From assembly GCA_014621425.1 (NCBI GenBank), contig JAANBB010000257.1, positions 1 to 57,059 of the forward strand: a DNA stretch of 57,059 nt, in the 5' to 3' direction. Position 1 is the first letter of the stretch. Every line of letters starts with the position of its first letter. The notes below the pieces were generated by a model. It was not told the origin of the DNA, did not search any database, and saw only the letters and a list, made by a program, of their open reading frames with translations. The stretch is from Cylindrodendrum hubeiense (Eukaryota; Ascomycota; Sordariomycetes; Hypocreales; Nectriaceae). Below are positions 43,484 to 53,377 of this stretch, one piece after another. Both the position numbers and the translations under genes were made by a program.

Positions 43484-46253
43484 ATGCCCTCTCGTGCGGC
43501 TTCGCGTGCGGCCTCGCGTGTCGTCACGCCTGCCATGTCGCCCGCTCCCTCGTCGCCCGTCCTTAGCCCCCTCAGTCCCCTCGAGATCGCCGACGACAGC
43601 GCCATCCAACCCGACCTCGTCCACAGCCTCAACCACACCAGCACCGTCCTCACCCTCGCCGTGAGCCCACAGCACGAGACCATCTACGCCGGCACCCAAG
43701 ACGGCGAGATTGTGGCCTGGTCTCTCGACACCTTCCACCAGGTTCACCGCATCCAGGCCCACAAGCGCAGCGTCCTTTCGCTGTCCCTCTCGCCCGACGC
43801 CTCGCTGCTCTTCTCCAGCGCCGGCGATGCCATCGTCAACGTCTGGGACCCGCGCACCCTCACCCGCCTCTACGAGATCTACGGCTCCTACGACGTTGGC
43901 GACATCTTCTGCACCGCCTACAGCCCCCAGCACGAGACGCTGTACTTTGGTGCCCAAAACGCCACCATCCAGTGGGCTGGCTTGAAGGATGCCAGCGCCC
44001 GCGTCGGGTCCGACTCGCAGCAGCACCCCGACCGCCGAAACCATCGCTTCTTCGACTCCAAGGCGCCTGGCGGAACAAGCACGCCGAGGCGCAATGACGA
44101 CCGCTGGGGCCTGATCCCCAAGGCCCAGACCGTCATCGAGATGCACCCCGGGTCTGTCAAGAACTTTGCTCACTTCGGCTACGTCTACTGCATGCTCGTT
44201 ACCAAGAGCCCTACGGTTGAGGTTGGTGCCGACGACGACGTGCTGATATCGGGTGCCGGCGACGGAACCATCAAGCTGTGGAGTCTACATGCGGGTGAGG
44301 ACGACGACAACGCTGGCAGCATCCAGGAGATCATGACGCTAGGGTCCGACGACGCCGAATCAGTCCTATCTCTAGCGCTCGACGGATCGTTCTTGTATGC
44401 CGGTAAGCTTGATGGTATCGTTGAGCTTTGGGATCTCGATACGGCACAGCGACTGCGTGTCATTCGTGCCCATGACTGCGACATCATGTCGCTGCAGATG
44501 GGCTGGGGCTATCTCTGGACCGCCGCAAGCAACGGCTGGGCTAGCGTGAGTGTTTATGAATCCCAACATCTACACCCCACTGACATCAATACAGAAATAC
44601 AGCACAGCGCACTATGGCAAATACCAGCACACAGCGGGCAACGTGACGCAAAAGTACCAGTGCCTATCCCGATGGCAGGCTCACCAGGGCAAAATCCTGG
44701 CATCAGCTGTCACAACTTACAAGAACAAGCAGTTCTACATCACCGGATCCAACGACGACAACATTTCCGTCTGGAGCATCAAGGAGGACGCCTGCTCCAA
44801 AAAAGACACTGTTGAAAACACGGAGAATCTGCTGCTCTCAACGCTAAGGGACTTCGTCTCGTACAAGACCGTCTCCTCGCGACCCGAGTTTTCTGAGGAT
44901 TGCCGCAAGGGCGCTACGTTCCTGGGGTCCCTGTTCAAGCGCCTCGGAGGAAATGTCGAGATGCTCAGTACCGAAAAGCCCCACAACCCGGTCGTGTACG
45001 CCAAGTTCTCGGCCAAGAAGGAGGCTGCTGGAACACGGAAGCGGATCCTGTTCTATGGACACTACGATGTGGTAGCTGCCGACGGCAGAAAGGGAAATTG
45101 GTCGTCGGACCCTTTTACCATGCAGGGCACTAACGGATACCTGTATGGACGAGGTGTCAGCGACAACAAGGGCCCCATCATCGCAGCGCTCTATGCCGTC
45201 ACGGACTTGATGCAGGCGCAGAAGTTGGAAAACGATATCATCTTCCTGATCGAGGGCGAGGAGGAGTTTGGCTCGCTGGGTTTTGAAGAGGCCGTCAAGA
45301 ACAACAAGGACCTGATTGGTGACGTGGATTACATTCTGCTGGCCAACAGCTACTGGTTGGACAACGAGGTGCCGTGCCTGACGTACGGTCTCCGCGGAGT
45401 CCTTCACACCACCATCTGCGTCGATGCGCCTCGCCCTGATATCCACTCGGGCGTGGACGGTTCGTACATGATGAACGAGCCTCTGTCGGACCTGACCCAG
45501 GTCCTATCCAAGCTCAAGGGTCCCGGCAACCGGGTGCAGATCCCCGGGTTCTACGATGGCATTCTCGGCGTCACTCCCGAGGAGGAGGCACGATACGACG
45601 ACATTGCGTCGATTCTGATCCGCAAGAAGCCCGAGGCCGGTCCTGAAGACAGACTCAAGCAATCGCTCATGGCGCGATGGCGAGAGCCCAACTTGACTCT
45701 GCACCGATACAAGGTGTCCGGTCCCGATGGCAGTCTGGTCAGCAGTCACGCCAGCTCGCACATCAGCTTGCGACTGGTGCCTGGACAGGAGGTGGATACG
45801 GTTGCAGAGTCGCTCACCAAGTTCCTCAGGGAAGAGTTTGGAGTGCTTGAGTCACAGAACCGACTGAGCATCTCAATTGACAACAAGGCCGAGCCGTGGC
45901 TAGGCGACCCCAGCAATGCCATCTTCCGGACTCTGGAAGAGGCCATTCTAGAAGTGTGGGAGGAGCGATTTCAGTCTTCGGGCACCACGACAGACGAGTC
46001 ATCCGAGGATGATTCGGAAGAGGGCCCGAAAGCGCGGGTCCAGCCGAAGGGCAAGCCCCGGAAGCCGTTGTTCATTCGCGAAGGCGGTTCGATCCCGGCG
46101 ATCCGGTTCCTGGAGAAGGAGTTTGGAGCACCGGCGGCGCATCTGCCGTGCGGACAGTCGAGCGATGCGGCGCATTTGGACAACGAGCGGATCTGCTTGA
46201 TAAACCTGCTGAAGGCGCGAGAGATTTTTGCCAAGGTGTTTTCTCGATTGTGA
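43484..46253 (+). CDS. DUG2: DUG2-type WD40-M20 peptidase subunit of the glutathione-degrading complex
   Basis: Exons are 43484-44545 and 44595-46253; the 49-bp intron (GTGAGT, CACTGAC, ATACAG) joins NGWAS to KYSTAHYGKYQ. The product is 906 residues. The first ~430 form a WD40 propeller (TVLTLAVSPQHETIYAGTQDGEIVAW, SGAGDGTIKLWS, AGKLDGIVELWD, TGSNDDNISVWS). The rest is an M20 metallopeptidase domain: FYGHYDVV (H~510, D~512), RGVSDNKGP (D~544), EGEEEFGS (E576-577) and a final AAHLDNE (H~881). This two-part build is characteristic of Dug2, which with Dug3 cleaves glutathione's gamma-glutamyl bond in the cytosol. The position of the fifth metal ligand in related dipeptidases (S-D-N-Y-W) reads N-S-Y-W here. 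An acidic insert lies at ~820-840. Confidence 0.92.
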
Positions 46254-47617
46254 GAGTGGCATGGTTAGGTGTTGGCGTAAATTGGTGAGACGGTTGTAAA
46301 AGAAGAAAGTAGAGGTGCATTCTTACATGTAGAGATAGATACCCGGGTGTTCGACTTGGTTGAATACAAAGCATTGTTGAAAGAGGTGTTTCCCAGACTT
46401 GGGTGATAGGTTAGTGTAGTTTGCCACATGAATGACTTGGTGATTCAGCATCCGTGAGTAAGCTGTGGTAAGACGCGGAAGGATTGACACGGATTGAGAA
46501 GTACCCGAGATATCTTTATCTGCAAATCCTAAAGATGGATCTAGCAGTACGAGGTCAGCGAGAAAGAAGATGGGATGATGAAGGCAGTCCATGGCGCCAC
46601 AGCTGAAAGTATAGGGTAGTTGACGCAACCTGTTGGCCAAGATGGTGGCATTGTCGGGCGGTGGGACCGGCGGTGGATGGACGGGAGCGGTCATGATTTG
46701 TCCAAAACAGGGCCCGGCTCCCCAGCTCCCCAGCTCTAGCCCTACAGGGCCCAGAGCTGCAGGGCGGCAGGAGGGCGATCGCCCCGGAAGCACTATAATT
46801 AGCGCCCCGAATGGATCCGGTCAGTGCTGCGCCGCCTTGCTGGGGCTGTGGGCTGTGGGCTCCAGGGGCGTTCGGCTGGGCCGGGTCGAGGAGGGAGGGG
46901 CCAGCGTGGGTGCCTTGGAGGCGTCAGAACTGGCATGCGTCGCTAGTACCTGAGGGGATTCGGCCACTGTCTAGACCTGATCAGGGCCGCGGGCTCTCGA
47001 AGGGATTGGGGCGCACGCGGTGGTGTTGCGCTGGTGGTGCAGACGGTGCAGGAGTGCGGGTGCACATGGCGCTGGCAGGATGGATGGCAGGATGGAGGGA
47101 TGGATCATGGATGGATGGCCGGCTGGGCGGCATCGCTCAATGGACGTCGACGGAGCCTCACCTGAAATTAATAAGACGGGGGAACTGGACACTCGAACTG
47201 GACGCTCCCCCTCAGCCACGCTCTCGGTATTCCCCTCTCCCTGCTCCGATCCTTCACCCTGTAATCTGTATCTGCTGTCTCCGGCCTGCTGGAAAACCCC
47301 ATCAAGCTCAAGGACGAATCGTCTCTCGTTCGTTTCATCGCTCGCTCGCTTCCGCGCCAACTGCTTTCGGACGCCGCGCTGTCGAGGCTGAGGTGGCTGG
47401 CCGACGGCTGAACCCTTCTCCATTCTCTCGCTCTCACTGTCGCTCCCGCACTCGCCTCCTCTTTAGACCCTGGATTCCCTGACCACGCTGCAATCACATC
47501 ATCAGCATTGCATGGCAGCGCGGGGATACAGTCGCCATCTCGAGATCCGAAGCTTCCAGTCGCTCCAGTACTAGCCACCGTCCCACGACCCAACGAGGGC
47601 ACACACAACCCGTCACA
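46254..47617. other. Intergenic, 1.36 kb
   Basis: 3' flank of DUG2, then promoter and C/T-rich leader of the Cys-rich surface protein gene. There is a GGATGG-type simple repeat around 47085-47120. No gene recognised. Confidence 0.5.
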
Positions 47618-48649
47618 ATGGCGCCCCGATCGCTCTGGTCATCCCTCCCCCTCGTCCTCCTCGCGCCCTGGCACGCCCTCGCCGCCTCCAACGACTTCTC
47701 CTTCTACCCCGAAAACTCCCAGGACTGCCTATACAAGGCCGCCGACAAGGCCGCGTGCTCGGGCGACACCAACGAGGAGCTCAACAAGTGCCTGTGCGAA
47801 AACACCACCGGCTTCGTCACATACGCGGCCCAGTGCCTCGGCACCAACGACCCGGACGATGTCGACACCGTTTACACCACCATGAGCGGGGCCTGTGACA
47901 CGTCGACGACGCCCATAGGTGTCACCGAGGAGGGCTTCAAGGCCGCCGCCGCACAGGGCGAGTCTTCGAGCACTGCCGCATCCGCGTCGGCGACGGCGTC
48001 AGAACCGGCGTCAGCGACCAATTCTGCATCCGAGTCTGCGACGGATGTGGCGACAACCACGGCATCCAAGTCGGTATATGTCACAACTACTTCAGGCGGC
48101 AAGACGGTTACTGTGACGGCAACCAACACCAACGAGAGCAACACAGACGGCGACAACGACAGCGACGACAAGAAAGGCCTTTCCACCCCCGTCACCATCG
48201 GTATCGGCGTCGGGAGCGCCGTCGTCGGCGCCGCCCTCGTGGGTGGCCTCGCGCTCTTCCTCCTCCGCCGCCGCAGAAAGGGCGGCGAGGAGTCGCACCC
48301 CATGCTTCCCGACACCAACCAGCACCAGCACCAGGGCAGCGCACCGCCGTACGCGCCGGGCGTGGGCTACAACGACAACAAGCCCGCGTGGGTGCCGGGC
48401 TACACCCCCAGCCCGGACCCCAGCCAGAAGAGCTGGAACACGTCGACGCAGTACACCGGTGCGTATGCGCCCCCCGGCCACGTGCCGAGTCTTCCCCAGC
48501 AGCAGGGCCTCGCGCCGGGCCATGTGTTTGAGATGGAAGGGTCGGTCGCGACTGAGGCCGTGGAGATGCCGGGCTCGGTGATGCAGGGTGGACACCCAAT
48601 ACAGCAGCACGGTCACCCGGGGCAGCACCAAGGGTGGCATCAACAGTGA
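47618..48649 (+). CDS. Cys-rich single-pass surface protein (CFEM/WSC-sensor-like layout)
   Basis: Intronless, 343 residues. A signal peptide (1-22, cut after ALA) leads into an ectodomain with six Cys (37, 47, 58, 60, 73, 93). A Ser/Thr/Ala-rich stretch (~115-185) follows that would be O-glycosylated, then one transmembrane helix (~191-216), a basic stop (RRRRK) and a Pro/Gln/His-rich cytosolic tail. This layout is shared by fungal cell-wall stress sensors (Wsc/Mid2) and some CFEM proteins, but six Cys with a C-L-C pair fits neither the eight-Cys CFEM nor the WSC domain fully. It probably senses or contacts the wall; ligand unknown. Confidence 0.8.
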   Translation: MAPRSLWSSLPLVLLAPWHALAASNDFSFYPENSQDCLYKAADKAACSGDTNEELNKCLCENTTGFVTYAAQCLGTNDPDDVDTVYTTMSGACDTSTTPIGVTEEGFKAAAAQGESSSTAASASATASEPASATNSASESATDVATTTASKSVYVTTTSGGKTVTVTATNTNESNTDGDNDSDDKKGLSTPVTIGIGVGSAVVGAALVGGLALFLLRRRRKGGEESHPMLPDTNQHQHQGSAPPYAPGVGYNDNKPAWVPGYTPSPDPSQKSWNTSTQYTGAYAPPGHVPSLPQQQGLAPGHVFEMEGSVATEAVEMPGSVMQGGHPIQQHGHPGQHQGWHQQ

Positions 48650-49313
48650 TGTAGGACTATTTGGATATAATTGGGCCTATTGGATCTATTTGGGTGGCCA
48701 GCGTGACTTGGGAACGGGAACGGGAACGGGAAACAAGACACAGCAACACGGAATGGCTGGGCGTCTAATGGTTTGGTTGGTGACGGGCACCGGCAGCTCA
48801 AAAGACGGCGCCTGGGGAGTTTTTACATATTTATTTTATCCCTGGTTGGGATTCTGGGTACCATCTAACTTACTGCATCCTGTACCCCATAGACGGTGGT
48901 GCTGCATACATTTACGAGTACATCCTATTACATCTACCGCATCATTAAACACAGACCTCACCGTCGCCCGCCTCTTGGCAGCGTGACAGCCCCGGCCTTT
49001 GCAATTCGTTCCAATTCGCGCCCGTGCCAGTGGCGGACCCGTGGCGGCGCCCCGGGGCCGTGGCACTGGTTAGGTTCTGGGTCGGCGCGCTTGCGAGTTG
49101 ATAGTTCCAAGCACGGATCAGGCTCTGGGCGAGTTGGCAGGTTGGTTAGGCCCCAGTTGAGCTGAGCTCCGTTTGCCACACTTGAGGGGGGTGCTGGTGG
49201 CCTGAGTGACGAGTTGACGAGCTATTGACGGACAATATGAGCATGGCCTGGACCAGACCTGATCGGCAACCGAATTGCCCTTTACAGCACGCCAAAGGCC
49301 CAATCAGGCGGAA
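48650..49313. other. Intergenic between converging genes, 0.66 kb
   Basis: Between the stop of the Cys-rich surface protein (plus) and the stop of the HET gene (minus). It holds a GGGAAC tandem repeat (48710-48732). No gene recognised. Confidence 0.55.
48710..48732 (+). repeat. GGGAAC tandem repeat, 3.8 copies
   Basis: Three perfect hexamers plus a partial copy in the 3' flank of the Cys-rich surface protein gene. Confidence 0.85.
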
Positions 49314-51413
49314 TCAGACTAGCCACATGTGCTGTGCCTTGCTCTCATCCCACCTCTCCCCGTTCATAACACCATGGATGTATGCCTCTCCTATCACCTC
49401 CCACCCCGAGCCTCGCTCCCTCAGTACAATCGGGACACTCGCCCCCTTTAGCAGAGCAATCCTGTCACCCACCTCTGCATCCTGGGGCACGATCCCAAGC
49501 ATCTCATCATCACTCGCCATCATCATCCTCCGCCCCTCCATAACCGACAGCCTGCGGAAGAATGCGCTGAACCCCGGCCCGGGGGGCTTCCAGCCGCTCT
49601 TCAGAATCGTCGACAACAGAGCTCTTTGGCCCCCGATCCCGCTTAGCTTACCCGCGGCCGCTAGCAGGCCTAGTCCCCACGGTACGGTGCTCGCGCGTTC
49701 TGCGAAGATCGTGACGTCTGTGAACTGGAGAGCCGAGGGCATGTCCTTGTCCGGACTGGAGCGCCCTGCGACAATGGTCTGCCGGAAGGCATCGTGGACC
49801 GAGCCCTTGGTAGGAGGGTAGTAGTGCTTTAGACTCCGTTCTGAAAAATATGCTGTGTCCTTCATGGCCTTCCATGTTTGGATGCTCTTGGACACACATC
49901 TCCTGAAGTCGTTGAGCGAGGTGCTACTAAAATTATGTGAGAGCCCTTCGTAGGGTGAGTGGTCATTATCGTAGGACGAAGTAGTATTGATGGTATGTAG
50001 CTGCTTGATGGTAGTCATGACGAAGCCAGAGACACCGAGCATGCGGTTTTCTGGGCCGAGCTTGACCGTGTAAGTGTTATCCGGGCCAGAGGCGGCGAAG
50101 CGCGGAATGATGTCGTTCTGCCTCCTAGAGTCCTCGAGCTCTAGACCCTGCAGCGACTCAATGAGGCTGGGGCGGGTGCTCCAGTCTGGAACCCAGGTTG
50201 GGAGGTTGGCCAATCTCGAGCCTCTGCCCCGAGGGACGCCTAGTAGGTCGAGCGTGCCGTCTTGCTTCATGATTGCGATGGCCGTGTCCGTGTATACCTT
50301 TTCTGCGCTCAGTGAGAATTCATAACCAACCTGGATTGATTGGGGCGAGCCAATCAGTCCGAGCAACTCGTAGACCTTGTCCTTAGGGTCTGAGACCTCG
50401 CAATGCCTCCCTGCTAACAGGATAGGCAGCATCCTCGTCTGCGTTTGGCCTGCATTTTGGTACTGCATCCTGACGAGATCGATAGACCGCACGTGCGCGG
50501 TATCCTCGCCACATAAAGCAAAGTACTCGAGCTCTGTCGCCGCGTGCAACCCTTGCATAAAGATATCCCACGATAGCGTTTGGATGCTGTTGTCCTTGCC
50601 ACTGGTCCCGAGCAGCACGAAAACCTGTGGCGCAACAGCGATGTCCTGAACAGACGACAGATCCTGGAACCATGGCCACGCGAAGAGCTCCAGCCAGCTG
50701 CGCACACACGGGTCCCATGGAGCTGGAATATCGAGTTTGATGAAGTCGGCAGGCTCGAGATCCACGACGATGCGCGAGTCGCCTGCCGTTCGCATTCTAT
50801 CGTGCGCATCGATGATTTCCTGGGTGACCTGGAGGCTTTCAGCCAGGTCGTCATGGCGGCCGAGCCAGATAAACGTCCTGGCAGAGGCTTGATAGATGTC
50901 ACGCCTTGGACGGACGTGGTAATTCTTCTCCCCGTCCGACTCCTGGTCGATGCAGATTTCGTCGGCCCAGAGGACGCGCACGGAATCTCGGCTGCGGTAG
51001 TACACAAGGGCATCTGCGAGCCTACACGAGACATTGAGTTGGCTGTCGCCGATATAGACCGGTTGAAGGGGGTCTAGAGAAGGCTCCCCCGGCGCGTACG
51101 AGAGGGCGTCGTAGACGGGCTTTTTGGCGAGGCGGACATGGCGGAGCTTGCATTCGATCGGGGACCATAATGAGGTGGACGGTTGGAGTTCGACAAGACG
51201 GATCCAAAGGTCGTCTGGTGTAGACGGCAGTGGCTGATGGTCGTAGTATGTTAGCGTTGACTGGGGCTTGATGATGCCGTCGTAGTCGATAAACTCTGAG
51301 ATGGGCTGGGGAACTGCGTCCCGCGCAGCATCAATTTGTTTCTGTTCTAGTTCCAGGGACTTGATCAGTTGCTCCAAGCTCCTGAAGTCGCGGAACTGGT
51401 CAACCGAAACCAT
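49314..51413 (-). CDS. Heterokaryon incompatibility (HET) domain protein
   Basis: Intronless, 699 residues. The HET domain lies at ~100-250: VYDALSYAPGEP (~100-111), VLWADEICIDQ (~148-157) and RDIYQASARTFIWLG (~171-185) are the three signature blocks. Two blocks vary from the usual form (SYAPG where SYxWG is common, and LWADEICIDQ where LWIDAICIDQ is common). The C-terminal ~450 residues include PKDKVYELLGLIG and LPTWVPDWS, typical of HET proteins, and end with the barrel-like GDRIALLKGASVPIVLRERG. HET proteins trigger cell death when genetically different hyphae fuse. No NACHT, WD40 or ankyrin region is attached. The start at 51413 is the first Met of the frame. Confidence 0.9.
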   Translation of the reverse strand: MVSVDQFRDFRSLEQLIKSLELEQKQIDAARDAVPQPISEFIDYDGIIKPQSTLTYYDHQPLPSTPDDLWIRLVELQPSTSLWSPIECKLRHVRLAKKPVYDALSYAPGEPSLDPLQPVYIGDSQLNVSCRLADALVYYRSRDSVRVLWADEICIDQESDGEKNYHVRPRRDIYQASARTFIWLGRHDDLAESLQVTQEIIDAHDRMRTAGDSRIVVDLEPADFIKLDIPAPWDPCVRSWLELFAWPWFQDLSSVQDIAVAPQVFVLLGTSGKDNSIQTLSWDIFMQGLHAATELEYFALCGEDTAHVRSIDLVRMQYQNAGQTQTRMLPILLAGRHCEVSDPKDKVYELLGLIGSPQSIQVGYEFSLSAEKVYTDTAIAIMKQDGTLDLLGVPRGRGSRLANLPTWVPDWSTRPSLIESLQGLELEDSRRQNDIIPRFAASGPDNTYTVKLGPENRMLGVSGFVMTTIKQLHTINTTSSYDNDHSPYEGLSHNFSSTSLNDFRRCVSKSIQTWKAMKDTAYFSERSLKHYYPPTKGSVHDAFRQTIVAGRSSPDKDMPSALQFTDVTIFAERASTVPWGLGLLAAAGKLSGIGGQRALLSTILKSGWKPPGPGFSAFFRRLSVMEGRRMMMASDDEMLGIVPQDAEVGDRIALLKGASVPIVLRERGSGWEVIGEAYIHGVMNGERWDESKAQHMWLV

Positions 51414-52068
51414 GGTTGATCACAGGGCCGATCCTGTATGTGATAGAGTCGAGAATCAATATGTACAGGGTTTGCGACCGTTCTCTCTTCTGGCGCTAGC
51501 GCAGTATTAATTTGTGCTTCAGGTGTCAATGTCGCGAGAGCTGACAGAGATCGAGCCTTACTGACAGTCGTATTTATACAGGGGATGGATAACAGATTGA
51601 AGTAACGGCAACACATGGTCCCATACATATCTCACTCACATAATTCCAGAATTGCCCCGCAGCATCTCAATTGCCAATTAAATGAGAGCAAAACCCGCTG
51701 CCTAGCCCTGCCACACCTTATTTTATCCCTAGAGGTCCCTGGTGTATTTTCGCGGGCCGTCGAAAGCGGACACCTCTCACGTTAGACTGTCGATTTATTG
51801 TAGTATATCCAGGGCAGTGGGCTGCGATAGTAACAGCTCAGAAGGGCACCTACCAATCCATGGGGATTGCAGTGATAAACCCACTCCTGCTGAAAAAGGA
51901 AATAAGCCTCGGCCGTGTCGGCGGCGTAGCCCAATTTGCACATGTTTCGAGTGACACGGGCCTCGCGTATCTCTGTTGCGACGTCGGAACCTGCCACAAA
52001 CAATCGCGACGAGAACATCGCTGCGTATCAATCAACCGACTCGCCGAAGCCAACCGCCAACAGTCATC
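51414..52068. other. Divergent promoter region, 0.65 kb
   Basis: Separates the HET gene (leftward) from the short-chain reductase gene (rightward). No gene or repeat recognised. Confidence 0.5.
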
Positions 52069-53178
52069 ATGGTGTCCAACAAGACGTTTGTCCTCATTAC
52101 CGGGTACGTTCCAGCGGGGTTGTTAGCACGCACAGGGCAGGGGTCACCCTAGGATGGGGACGATGCTGACGCTGCAGCTGTATCAGGTGCTCACCCGGAG
52201 GCATTGGCCACGCGCTGGTGCTCGAGTTCCAGCGAAGAGGTATGTCAGATCCGGAAAAGCGGTGCTGCTACTGGTTGTCCAAGTTCTGATCGTCTACAGG
52301 CTGCCATGTCATTGCAACGGCTCGAAACCTCAGCCTTATCGCCGGCATGGAGGGGCCTGGTGTGAGCGTCCTGGAGCTGGACGTCACCAAGCCGGCCAGC
52401 ATCGTCGACTGTAGGGACAAGGTCAGCGCCATCACCGGGGGCCGACTGGATATTCTCATCAACAATGCGTGAGTTTGATACTATCCCGTGACATGCTCTG
52501 CAAGCCAGAGAACCTATAGATCTAGTTGTTAACGCTACACCAAGCGGACGCACTCATACCATCCCCGCCATTGACATGGATCTCGACGATGTCCGCGCCA
52601 CCTACGAGGTCAACGTCTTTGGTCCCATGTCTATGGCCAAATACTTTGCACCTCTGCTCATCCAGACCCGCGGCTTGATTATCAACATCTCGTCCAACTC
52701 GTCCGTCGTCCCCTACCTCTTCGGCGCCATCTACTCCTCCACCAAGGGTGCCATCAACACCTACTCGCGCGCCCTGCGCATGGAGCTGCGTCCCTTCGGC
52801 GTCCGTGTCATGGTCGCCATGACCGGCACTGTCATTTCCAACATCGCCAGCCGCGCCCACCGCGCCTTGCCTGCCGACTCGCTGTACCAGCCCGTCAACG
52901 ACATGTTTGAGAGCCGCTTGACCTTTAGCCAGACCAGCTCCGCGATGGCCACCGAGACGTACGCCAGCAAGATTGCCACGCAGGCACTCAAGGGCGAGGG
53001 CTGGCTCGGAGGCTGGATTGGGGCCACGCCTGAATGGTACTGGGCTGGCGGCATGGCGGGGGTTGTGTGGCTCCTCACATTGATGCCGAGGTGGGCGAGT
53101 GAGCGCTTTGTGGCCAACTTTTTTGATATGGGCACCATGACGAGCAGACTCAAGGCAGCATTCGCCAAGAAGGACTGA
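52069..53178 (+). CDS. Short-chain dehydrogenase/reductase, AYR1-like, 4 exons
   Basis: Exons are 52069-52103, 52187-52239, 52300-52468 and 52545-53178 (891 nt, 296 residues), with donors GTACGT, GTATGT and GTGAGT. The joined protein has the cofactor loop ITGCSPGGIG, then HVIATAR, LDILINNAG, and the catalytic Y149-x3-K153 in YSSTKGA. A C-terminal hydrophobic stretch (WYWAGGMAGVVWLLTLMPRW) would anchor it in the ER or lipid-droplet membrane. This layout matches NADPH-dependent 1-acyldihydroxyacetone-phosphate reductases (yeast Ayr1), which make lysophosphatidate and reduce other ketones. Substrate in this organism is not certain. It converges on the ZIP gene with 199 bp between stops. Confidence 0.85.
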
Positions 53179-53377
53179 GTTAGTGGAATAGTCATTGAAA
53201 CATGGGGAAATTAGACAGTCGCGAGATCGGAAGAGGAGGGGCGATTAATGACTAAATTCTTTGGGGCAGAAATAAATATATATATACTATGGACTTGGTC
53301 CTTTTCGAGTCTCGCCAATGGTTCTATATATGGCCATTTCTTACCAACCTAGAAATTAAAGGTTCCGATAGACAAGC

